Below are positions 43,174 to 50,485 of a stretch of DNA of 62,518 bases, one piece after another (position 1 is the stretch's first letter; each line of letters opens with the position of its first letter). Origin of the DNA: a bacterium. Its GTDB lineage: Bacteria > Hydrothermota > DG-26 > JAUXAN01. The translations under genes and the position numbers were made by a program. The notes under the pieces are model-generated. The model saw nothing but the letters and a program-made list of their open reading frames with translations, was not told where the DNA came from and made no database searches. The stretch is taken from contig JAUXAN010000009.1 in NCBI GenBank assembly GCA_030619885.1, positions 1 to 62,518 on the forward strand. The letters run 5' to 3'.

Positions 43174-43210
43174 ATTTTGTGGTCTATAATAAAAATATAG
43201 ACCACAAAAT
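43174..43210 (+). terminator. Long AT-rich hairpin after tRNA-Ser
   Basis: ATTTTGTGGTCTATA and TATAGACCACAAAAT form a perfect 15-bp stem with a seven-base loop, eleven bases after the tRNA. It may act as a transcription terminator or processing signal, though no T-run follows. Confidence 0.6.
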
Positions 43211-43297
43211 TAACCCCAGAAAATAGAAATTGGAAATTAAGAAATTTATCCATTCAGTTTCGCAATTTCCATTTTCTTATTTTCTCTCTAGTATCTT
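43210..43297 (-). repeat. Dispersed repeat (copy 3 of the 3838/27902 family, reversed)
   Basis: On the minus strand it reads GAGAAAATAAGAAAATGG, AAATTGCGAAACTG, then AAATTTCTTAATTTCC and AATTTCTATT, colinear with the copies at 3838 and 27902 and without the palindrome found in the latter. Confidence 0.75.
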
Positions 43298-43332
43298 GCG
43301 AAAACCTGTGTTCTCTGTGGTTTCTTTTTTTC

Positions 43333-43360
43333 TTGACGAACTTTAAATTTATTGTAGAAT
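43333..43360 (+). promoter_or_regulatory. Promoter of mscS-family gene
   Basis: TTGACG (43333-43338), 16-base spacer, TAGAAT (43355-43360); a leader with ATAGGAGGATG follows. The -35 ends the dispersed sequence TTCTCTGTGGTTTCTTTTTT. Confidence 0.7.
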
Positions 43361-43391
43361 CAATATCTAATTCTTAATATAGGAGGATGAT

Positions 43392-44417
43392 ATGTCTGCT
43401 TTGAAAGGTTGGCTCGTTCCGTTGGTCTTAATATTTGTCTGGATGGGAGTTGTCTTGATTGTAATCCCAAGGATAATAAAATTTGTGAAAAGGAAAACGA
43501 AGTTGACTAAAAGTAGATTGGATGATTTGCTGGTGAATGCACTTGACAAACCACTTATCTTCTTTTTGATAGGTCTGGGACTGAAAATTTTTATAGATTT
43601 AGCCCCTTTAAGTGCTAATTTGATAAAATATGCAACTGTGGTGGTAATCATCATCTTCGTCTATAGTGGCATCCTTTTTGTCGATAAATTGATGATCGGA
43701 CTGCTCCGGGATTCCAGCAAAAAGGTCGCCTTCATCGAATCTTCTGCAGGCATTGTTAAAAGCCTATTCAGGGTTGTGGTGTATGGGATTGCACTTTTGA
43801 TTGTTATGGATAGTCTCGGCATATCCATTACGCCACTAATAGCCTCATTGGGTGTCGCAAGTCTGGCTGTCGCTCTGGCTCTCCAGGAAACACTGTCAAA
43901 TTTCTTCTCAGGGCTCTATCTGTTTATTGACAAACCTATAAGGGTAGGGGATTATATCAAACTCGAATCGGGTGAGAGGGGATATGTGGATAAGATAGGA
44001 TGGCGAAGTACACATATTCGACTGTTTTCCAATAATATAGTTGTTATTCCAAATTCAAAACTGGCGAGTAGTGAAATCACCAATTTTCATTTTCCTGAGC
44101 CGAATCTATCAATACCAGTAGATGTGGGTGTGAGTTATGATAGTGACCTGGAGAAAGTTGAAAAAGTGACCATTGATGTGGGGAAAAAGGTACTGAAAGA
44201 AATGGCTGGTGGTGTTACCGAATTTGACCCATTTATCAGATACCATACCTTTGGAGATTTTAGCATAAATTTTACTGTCTACCTTAGAGTCAAAGAGTAT
44301 GTTGACAAATATTTAGTGACCCATGAGTTCATAAAGAGATTGCATAAAAAATATAGAGAAGAAAACATCAATATTCCTTTCCCTATAACAACAGTCTTCA
44401 TAGAAAGAAATAGATGA
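43392..44417 (+). CDS. MscS-family mechanosensitive ion channel
   Basis: An inner-membrane channel of 341 residues that opens under membrane tension. Four hydrophobic segments; the pore helix (ITPLIASLGVASLAVALALQ) then ETLSNFFSGLYLFIDKPIRV GDYI, the conserved beta-domain start; and IPNSKLASSEITNFHFPEP in the cytoplasmic domain. Length slightly above E. coli MscS. RBS AGGAGG precedes the ATG by six bases. It overlaps the HAD gene by four bases. Confidence 0.95.
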   Translation: MSALKGWLVPLVLIFVWMGVVLIVIPRIIKFVKRKTKLTKSRLDDLLVNALDKPLIFFLIGLGLKIFIDLAPLSANLIKYATVVVIIIFVYSGILFVDKLMIGLLRDSSKKVAFIESSAGIVKSLFRVVVYGIALLIVMDSLGISITPLIASLGVASLAVALALQETLSNFFSGLYLFIDKPIRVGDYIKLESGERGYVDKIGWRSTHIRLFSNNIVVIPNSKLASSEITNFHFPEPNLSIPVDVGVSYDSDLEKVEKVTIDVGKKVLKEMAGGVTEFDPFIRYHTFGDFSINFTVYLRVKEYVDKYLVTHEFIKRLHKKYREENINIPFPITTVFIERNR

Positions 44418-45190
44418 AATTTAAAGGATACTTTCTTGACCTCGTAGGGACTATCGTAAAAGGCAAATCCTTTGAACCGTATGAGGGCGTCCAGTCAGTT
44501 TTTAATGAGATTGCAAGGAACCACAAAACACTGATAATTACAAATAATACAACCCACCATCCAGAGACGATTGAAAAGACATTGAGAGAAAAAGATTTTA
44601 ATACTGATGGGGTCACAATCCTTACCCCGCTCACAGTCCTCAAGAAATTCCTGAACGAATTTTCTAAAAAAGAATGTTTCGTTGTTGGAAACGAAGTGTT
44701 GGTCGAGACGGTAGAGTCTTTGGGGTTTGAGATTACAAAAAAAGAAGATGCGCCTCTTGTTGTTGTTGGACTCGATACACAGTTCAATTATGAAAAGATA
44801 CGAAAGGCGTCTTCTGCAATCTTGAATGGTGCAGAACTATGGGGATTGCATAGGAATCGGCTCTATTTAAAAGCAGGGGGTGAGCTATATCCGAGTGTAG
44901 GGGCGACCATCGCTTTTTTAGAGTATGCTACGGGAAAGACTGCACGAATTTTTGGAAAACCTGAACTCGATTTCTATCGCACAGGACTTTCCATAGTTGG
45001 ACTTGCTCCAGAAGAAGTCGTTGTTATAGGAGATGACCCATTTTCCGAAGTAGAACCACCAAAAAGACTTGGAATGCATGCGATATTCCTGTTGTGTGGA
45101 AAATATAAAGATAGATCTATACTTGAGAATATACCAGAGGAATTTCAACCCGATACTGTGTTGAATAAATTTGTTCAACTTGATCTGTAA
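44414..45190 (+). CDS. HAD-superfamily (subclass IIA, NagD/LHPP-like) hydrolase
   Basis: A 258-residue protein with the HAD-IIA layout. Motif I is FLDLVGTIV: the nucleophile Asp is present but the second Asp of DxDGT is Val. Motif II is LIITNNTTHHP, the C2 cap follows, and motifs III/IV are FGKPELDFY and VVVIGDDPFSEVEPPKRLGM. LHPP and HDHD2-type members have Ser at the second position, so this branch tolerates change there, but Val is unusual and may reduce phosphatase activity. Substrate unknown. Coupled to mscS by a four-base overlap. Confidence 0.85.
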   Translation: MKFKGYFLDLVGTIVKGKSFEPYEGVQSVFNEIARNHKTLIITNNTTHHPETIEKTLREKDFNTDGVTILTPLTVLKKFLNEFSKKECFVVGNEVLVETVESLGFEITKKEDAPLVVVGLDTQFNYEKIRKASSAILNGAELWGLHRNRLYLKAGGELYPSVGATIAFLEYATGKTARIFGKPELDFYRTGLSIVGLAPEEVVVIGDDPFSEVEPPKRLGMHAIFLLCGKYKDRSILENIPEEFQPDTVLNKFVQLDL

Positions 45191-45355
45191 ATTTAGACAC
45201 TGATTTACACAGATACGCACAGATTAAAATGAAGGCAATATATTAGTAACTTTAAAAAATAGAACTACGAGATTTCATCACAGAGGCACGTGGGTCACAG
45301 ATAATTATGAGAAAGTCTATCAGTTTGAATAAAAATCCTGTTAATCCTGTCCATT

Positions 45356-45380
45356 CCATACGGTCATACGACCCGTAGGG
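45356..45380. repeat. Family-A palindrome, extended copy
   Basis: CCATACGGTCATACGACC followed by CGTAGGG: the 18-bp family with seven extra central bases shared with the coding copy at 27479. It lies in the gap 45191-45445, which otherwise contains only dispersed repeat sequence (GATTTACACAGATACGCACA and AATCCTGTTAATCCTGTCC) and no gene. Confidence 0.75.
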
Positions 45381-45445
45381 GATGCTGTGCAACGGATCTT
45401 GAGATCAAATAATTTTTAGAAAGGCTTGTATATTACTTACAGATG

Positions 45446-45473
45446 TTGACATTTGAGATTAGAATTGTATTAT
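45446..45473 (+). promoter_or_regulatory. Leaderless-type promoter of radA
   Basis: TTGACA (45446-45451), 16-base spacer, TATTAT (45468-45473). The ATG at 45484 is ten bases away and the in-frame TTG at 45478 four bases away; no RBS. Confidence 0.75.
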
Positions 45474-45483
45474 CAATTTGAAG

Positions 45484-46833
45484 ATGAAAAAGTCAAAGTT
45501 CATCTGTCAGCAGTGTGGTTATGAATCGTCTGGTTGGCTTGGCAAATGCCCTGCCTGTAACTCGTGGAATAGTTTCGTCGAGGAGACTATAAAACCCAAG
45601 GAAAGAAGATGGGCAAAGCATAAAGCAACCCGAAAGCCTGTCTCTATAACGAGTGTTTCTTATGAGAAGGAAGCAAAGGCCAAGTCGGGCATAATAGAAT
45701 TTGACCGTGTTCTCGGCGGTGGGGTGGTTAAGGGTTCATTGGTGTTGATAGGCGGAGAACCTGGGATTGGGAAATCAACTTTGATTTTGCAGACTGCAGA
45801 CAAACTTACTGCAAAGGGGCTGAAAACCCTTTATGTAACAGGGGAAGAATCGGTTGAACAGACGAAATTGAGGGCAAAAAGAATCAAGGCAGAATCACCA
45901 GACCTCTTCATCCTTGCAGAATCGAATTTAGAGAGTATAAAAGAGAGTATAGATACGGTAAAACCTGAGGTGCTCGTGATAGATTCTATCCAGACTACCT
46001 ACCATCCAGAACTTTCGAGCCCCCCGGGCAGCGTCGGACAGGTTAGAGAATCCGGTAGTTTCCTCCTGAATATTGCCAAATCAGAGAATATTGCTACCTT
46101 CTTAGTTGGTCATGTAACAAAAGAAGGAACGGTTGCAGGTCCGAAGACATTAGAACATATGGTTGATACCGTCCTCTACCTCGAAGGGGACAGGCATCAT
46201 CATTACAGAATACTGAGAGCAGTGAAAAACAGATTCGGTTCGACAAATGAGATAGGCATTTTTGAAATGAAGGAGTGCGGACTGGTCGAGGTTGCAAACC
46301 CATCGGCGATATTCTTGCAGGAGCGTCTGCAGGATGCACCAGGTTCAGTAGTCGTTGCTATAGTTGAAGGAACAAGACCACTGCTGGCTGAAATTCAAGC
46401 GCTGGTTTCTCCATCTGTGTATGGGGTTCCACAGCGTGTAGCAACAGGAGTCGACTATAAAAGGCTGTCTCTCCTTCTGGCCGTTATAGAAAAGAGGATT
46501 GGATTACGCCTCACCGGTCAGGATGTATTTGTGAATGTAGCAGGTGGTATTAAAATAGATGAACCAGCGATAGACCTTGGTGAAGTAACTGCAATCGTTT
46601 CGAATTTTAAAAATAGAGCTGTAAACCCATCTTCGGTAGTGATAGGAGAAGTGGGACTCTCAGGCGAGGTGAGGGCAGTCTCACAGATAGAGAAGAGAAT
46701 AAAAGAAGCAGAGAAGTTAGGTTTTAAAAGATGTGTCATCTCGCATAATAATTTGAAAGGATTGTCCAAAAACTTCAAGATAAAAATTGATGGGGTAGCG
46801 GACATAAAAGAAGCATTGAATATACTACTATGA
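45484..46833 (+). CDS. radA: DNA repair protein RadA (Sms)
   Basis: A RecA-like branch-migration ATPase of about 449 residues. The N-terminal zinc finger is CQQCGYESSGWLGKCPACNSW; Walker A is GGEPGIGKSTLI; the RadA-specific KNRFG motif is in AVKNRFGSTNEIGIF; the C-terminal Lon-like domain includes DVFVNVAGGIKIDEPAIDLG. ATG 45484 is preferred over the in-frame TTG at 45478 because the family starts with a basic residue run just before the zinc finger; either fits a leaderless mRNA. It overlaps the next gene by four bases. Confidence 0.95.
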   Translation: MKKSKFICQQCGYESSGWLGKCPACNSWNSFVEETIKPKERRWAKHKATRKPVSITSVSYEKEAKAKSGIIEFDRVLGGGVVKGSLVLIGGEPGIGKSTLILQTADKLTAKGLKTLYVTGEESVEQTKLRAKRIKAESPDLFILAESNLESIKESIDTVKPEVLVIDSIQTTYHPELSSPPGSVGQVRESGSFLLNIAKSENIATFLVGHVTKEGTVAGPKTLEHMVDTVLYLEGDRHHHYRILRAVKNRFGSTNEIGIFEMKECGLVEVANPSAIFLQERLQDAPGSVVVAIVEGTRPLLAEIQALVSPSVYGVPQRVATGVDYKRLSLLLAVIEKRIGLRLTGQDVFVNVAGGIKIDEPAIDLGEVTAIVSNFKNRAVNPSSVVIGEVGLSGEVRAVSQIEKRIKEAEKLGFKRCVISHNNLKGLSKNFKIKIDGVADIKEALNILL

Positions 46834-48317
46834 ACCGATTTTTAATTGTTTTCGCCATTCTTTTAGGCTGCAGTAGTGGAATTAAAACAGATTTTGAACT
46901 ACTCGGCTCCTCATCCCCCCAAAAACCTGACTGGATTACCCACCCCATACCCGAAGATAAACAGAACTATTACTTCATAGGAAAAAAGATTAAATCCAAA
47001 AATCTACAAAACGGCGAAGCAGATGCCATAACCGATGGTATCCAGCAAATTATGAATTCTCTTGGAATAAAGATGGGTCCAGAGTATAACAGAATGAGAA
47101 CCGAAACTACTGCAAAACTCTTCAGTCAGTTCACAAAAAGGGGGAGTGGAGAAACTGAGGGAATAAGACTCAAAGCATCCTACTATGAAAAGTGGCATAG
47201 AATGAAAGGGGAAGTATACGATGTCTATGTCCTTTTTGAATATTCAAAGTCGAAATATAAAAGTATGGTCGAGAAGATAACAAAGAAAAATAAAAAAAAC
47301 GCAGAAAATGGTTATAACCTTTATCTTAAAGGCAGAGAAAACGAGCAATATGGTAAAATAGAACAAGGACTCGATTATTATAAACAGTCTCTAAAATGTT
47401 TAGAGAATTTGACAGATGTAGTTAAAATACCCAACCCAAATATAAATAACACGAGCATCTTAAAACGCATCCTCAAATCTAAAATCGACTTGCTCGATAA
47501 AAAAGGACTTGCTCTCTCCGATGTTGCGAAGAATTTAGTCGAAAATTTAGCGAAGCGGGTTCCTGGAAATACAAAAGTCTTCTTATCTGATTTCACTTTT
47601 GGAAATTCAGAAATCGGCGGTCACTTCACCCGTCATTTCTATAACCAATTGAAAGCAGTCCTTTGTGAAAGTAAAAAATTCAATATTGCAGAGAAGGTTC
47701 CTGTGTATGAAAAAACAGGATACATCATTGATGGGAAATACTGGGATTTGAAGGATTTTTTAGAGATAACTGCATCTTTGAAACTGAAAGAAGATTTCAA
47801 TACCACAGTTATAACAGAATCGAAAGTATCTGTAAGTAAAACATCATTGAAAGATGCCTTATTTCTTCCATCACATTACGATGAGCAACTCCGCAATAAG
47901 ATTAAACTGATAACGAACAACCGCTCATACGGGCCATATGGCACATCCAAATTAAAAGTGGAACTGTGGACAGATAGAGGTCCGTCAGGTGTGTACCTGA
48001 AAGGTGATACGCTAAAAATCTACATAAAGACGAATAGAGACTGTTGTATCACTCTTCTGAATTTCACCGCTGATGGAGGTGTGGTCTTACTACTTTCAGA
48101 AGAAGTTGAAGCTAATCAGGTTCATATCATTCCCATCGTTGCTTCTTCTTGTGGTACAGATATATTGAAACTCTTTGCATCCAGATCGAGGTTGAATGTA
48201 GACGATGCATTAAAATTGAAATTTCCTGAAGAGATAATCTCTGCATTTAGAAACTTCAGTGCGAGTCTTCAAGTATACACCGAGACATCCGCAACAATAA
48301 CGACTATCCTTCCATAA
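46830..48317 (+). CDS. Lipoprotein with C-terminal DUF4384 domain
   Basis: A 495-residue lipoprotein (MNRFLIVFAILLGCSS, lipidation Cys at 14). The N-terminal region PQKPDWITHPIPEDKQNYYF resembles LPP20-type lipoproteins. A lysine-rich helical part with a TPR-like segment (YNLYLKGRENEQYGKIEQGL) follows, and the last 160 residues match DUF4384, in which GVYLKGDTLKIYIKTNRDCC and ITLLNFTADGGVVLL are typical. Residues RSYGPYG just before it are encoded by CATACGGGCCATATGG (47936-47951), a family-A-like palindrome. Probably exposed on the periplasmic or outer surface; function unknown. Confidence 0.75.
   Translation: MNRFLIVFAILLGCSSGIKTDFELLGSSSPQKPDWITHPIPEDKQNYYFIGKKIKSKNLQNGEADAITDGIQQIMNSLGIKMGPEYNRMRTETTAKLFSQFTKRGSGETEGIRLKASYYEKWHRMKGEVYDVYVLFEYSKSKYKSMVEKITKKNKKNAENGYNLYLKGRENEQYGKIEQGLDYYKQSLKCLENLTDVVKIPNPNINNTSILKRILKSKIDLLDKKGLALSDVAKNLVENLAKRVPGNTKVFLSDFTFGNSEIGGHFTRHFYNQLKAVLCESKKFNIAEKVPVYEKTGYIIDGKYWDLKDFLEITASLKLKEDFNTTVITESKVSVSKTSLKDALFLPSHYDEQLRNKIKLITNNRSYGPYGTSKLKVELWTDRGPSGVYLKGDTLKIYIKTNRDCCITLLNFTADGGVVLLLSEEVEANQVHIIPIVASSCGTDILKLFASRSRLNVDDALKLKFPEEIISAFRNFSASLQVYTETSATITTILP
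47936..47951. repeat. Family-A-like palindrome in the DUF4384 lipoprotein gene
   Basis: CATACGGGCCATATGG, a 16-base near-palindrome matching the centre of the family; it lies in a linker between domains. Confidence 0.5.
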
Positions 48318-48319
48318 TT

Positions 48320-49165
48320 ATGCAAAACCTTGCCAGAGAGATTAAGAAACTGGAATCAGATAGAAAATCTGGCGCCTTCATCCTGACAGATAAAGTACTG
48401 GATATATATAGTGATTTCTTCAAAAATTTCGATGGTTCTGATTGCAGGGAGATGTGTCGAAGTTTAGAAGAATTATCAGTAAAAGTCATCCATTCTCAAG
48501 CAGCAATGGCTCCCATTTTAAATATATCCAACATTATCTTGGACAAAACAACATCCTTTTCAAAGAGTTCCCTATCTCAATTGAAAAAGAGAATGCTGAA
48601 CTATATATCCTTGATGAAGAAAGAACGAAAGATGACTTTGAACAAAATCGGAATTTACGGCAAAAAGATTTTGAAACATAGAACGGTTTTAATGACACAC
48701 AGCAATTCGAGTGCAGTTTGGCAAATCATAAAATCTGCACACTCCAAAATAGATAGAATCTATGTCACCCGTTCCGAACCATTGGGAGAGGGTGTTAAAT
48801 TTGGTAAGAAAATAGAGCAATCAGGAATCTCGGTCGGAGTCATTTACGATTCTTCCGCCGCTTCTTATCTGCCTCTGTGTGATGTAGTAATTGTAGGTGG
48901 GGATGCCCTTACTGAAGAATATTTCGTAAACAAAGTGGGCACGTTGAATCTGGCTTTAGGATCGAACTATTTCAAAATACCATTCTATGTAGCGTCAGAC
49001 TCTTTAAAAATAATATCTAAAGATGTGTACAAATTTCCCCAACAGAACAAACCGCCACTCTTTGAAAAAATACCCATCGATTTGGTCTCCGGTATAATTA
49101 CAGAAGAAGGAATCATAAAATATCCTCTCAAACCTTCAATGAATGGAAACGAGAAGTTGGAATGA
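48320..49165 (+). CDS. eIF2B-alpha/MtnA-superfamily protein, possible sugar-phosphate isomerase
   Basis: A 281-residue member of the eIF2B-related family. Conserved blocks: VLMTHSNSSAVWQIIKSA, IYVTRSEPLGEGVKFGKKI, DVVIVGGDALTEEYFVNKVG and FKIPFYVASDSLKI. The position that holds the catalytic Cys in MtnA is Ser here (THSNS), so it is not a classical MtnA; ribose-1,5-bisphosphate isomerase-like or regulatory roles are alternatives. It starts two bases after the DUF4384 gene and is the second eIF2B-family gene in the window. Confidence 0.8.
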   Translation: MQNLAREIKKLESDRKSGAFILTDKVLDIYSDFFKNFDGSDCREMCRSLEELSVKVIHSQAAMAPILNISNIILDKTTSFSKSSLSQLKKRMLNYISLMKKERKMTLNKIGIYGKKILKHRTVLMTHSNSSAVWQIIKSAHSKIDRIYVTRSEPLGEGVKFGKKIEQSGISVGVIYDSSAASYLPLCDVVIVGGDALTEEYFVNKVGTLNLALGSNYFKIPFYVASDSLKIISKDVYKFPQQNKPPLFEKIPIDLVSGIITEEGIIKYPLKPSMNGNEKLE

Positions 49166-49177
49166 AAATGCTTGCAC

Positions 49178-49205
49178 TTGACAGATAGGCAAAACATAGT
49201 ATTAT
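49178..49205 (+). promoter_or_regulatory. Leaderless promoter upstream of xseA
   Basis: TTGACA (49178-49183), 16-base spacer, TATTAT (49200-49205), six bases before an ATG at 49212 that opens a 26-codon ORF. Confidence 0.7.
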
Positions 49206-49211
49206 TAGAAT

Positions 49212-49292
49212 ATGAAGTTGGAGATAGAAACAATTAAATTTATTGAGATATTAAGAAAGGAATGGAGATTGGAAAATTTTATGTTAATATGA
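49212..49292 (+). CDS. Predicted leaderless 26-residue leader ORF coupled to xseA
   Basis: It begins MKLEIETIKFIEILRKEW and ends LENFMLI. The ATG falls at the expected transcript start, and the TGA overlaps an in-frame xseA ATG at 49289 as ATGA, so translation of the small ORF could deliver ribosomes to xseA. No protein family recognised; it may be a leader peptide only. XseB, the usual partner, is about 60-80 residues and is not matched here. Confidence 0.45.
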   Translation: MKLEIETIKFIEILRKEWRLENFMLI

Positions 49293-50485
49293 GCAGAAAG
49301 ATTTATACCGTCAGTGAATTGACTAAAGAGATTAGATCTCTTCTGGAAGATTCATTCCCATTTGTGTGGGTGGAGGGTGAAATTTCTGACCTTAGAATGC
49401 CGGGGTCCGGTCATATTTACTTTTCTCTTAAAGACGAATATACCCAGTTGAAATGTATTATGTTTCGTTCTAATGCGTTGAATCTGATTAATCCTCCCAA
49501 GGATGGAATGAAGGTGAGAGTATGTGGTAAAGTGAGTGTATATGAAAAGGGCGGAATCTACCAGTTATATGTTGAGGAACTCTATCCTGTTGGTATTGGT
49601 GAGCTTACTGTCGCTTTTGAACGGTTGAAAAAGAAATTGAGTAATGAGGGGCTGTTCGATGAGACAAAGAAAAAAAAATTGCCAGAATTTCCACAAACAA
49701 TCGGTATAGTAACCTCCCCTACTGGTGCTGCAGTGAAGGATATAATAAATATTACCCATCGAAGATTTCCATCGTCAAAACTCGTTCTCAATCCTGTCAA
49801 AGTGCAAGGAGAGGGGGCATCAGTGGAGATAGCGAGGGCGATAGACGAGTTCAATCAATATGGGAAAGTTGATGTGCTCATTGTGGGAAGGGGTGGAGGT
49901 TCTCTCGAAGACCTCTGGGCTTTTAATGAAGAAGTTGTCGCACGTGCGATATACAGGTCTAAAATTCCTGTAATTTCTGCGGTTGGTCATGAGATAGACT
50001 ACACGATTTCAGACTTTGTTTCAGATAAAAGGGCACCCACACCATCTGCGGCGGCAGAAATCGCGGTGCCAGACAAGATAGAGTTATTACGAAAAACAGA
50101 GAATTTTTTAGACAGAATGAGTGATGTTATTTACAAAAAAATAGAGAATCTAAAAGAGAAACTGGATACCATAGAAAAAAGTTATGGATTTAAAAGATCG
50201 GAGGACGTGCTTCGACAGAGATTTCAGAATGTTGATGAGATTGAAAAAATGTTCGAGATGAATTTTTTTCATAAATTCGAAACGATTAAGAACAGACTCT
50301 CTTTTTTGGAACTACAACTGAACTTGTTGAATCCAGATAATGTTCTTGAAAGGGGTTACAGCATATCATTGAAACTTCCTGAGAAAAAGGTTATAAAAGA
50401 TTCGAAGCAACTGAAAGTTTCTGATAAGATAGAGATCAAATTTCACAAAGGAAAGGCAGAAGGAAAGATAGAAAAAGTGGACTAA
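49289..50485 (+). CDS. xseA: Exodeoxyribonuclease VII large subunit XseA
   Basis: Large subunit of the single-strand exonuclease, 398 residues from ATG 49289 (MSRKIYTVSELTKEIRSLLE), the usual family start. An earlier in-frame ATG at 49262 adds nine residues and has AAAGGA with no spacing, so it is less likely. OB-fold: FVWVEGEISDLRMPGSGHIY; catalytic domain: TSPTGAAVKDIINI, IVGRGGGSLEDLWAFN, SAVGHEIDYTISDFVSD. The C-terminal helical region ends with a short conserved tail. No xseB lies next to it; the gene converges with tamB, overlapping by four bases. Confidence 0.95.
   Translation: MSRKIYTVSELTKEIRSLLEDSFPFVWVEGEISDLRMPGSGHIYFSLKDEYTQLKCIMFRSNALNLINPPKDGMKVRVCGKVSVYEKGGIYQLYVEELYPVGIGELTVAFERLKKKLSNEGLFDETKKKKLPEFPQTIGIVTSPTGAAVKDIINITHRRFPSSKLVLNPVKVQGEGASVEIARAIDEFNQYGKVDVLIVGRGGGSLEDLWAFNEEVVARAIYRSKIPVISAVGHEIDYTISDFVSDKRAPTPSAAAEIAVPDKIELLRKTENFLDRMSDVIYKKIENLKEKLDTIEKSYGFKRSEDVLRQRFQNVDEIEKMFEMNFFHKFETIKNRLSFLELQLNLLNPDNVLERGYSISLKLPEKKVIKDSKQLKVSDKIEIKFHKGKAEGKIEKVD

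Noticed and set aside
49212-49292. xseB
   Set aside because: Too short and lacks the XseB helical pattern, despite its position next to xseA.
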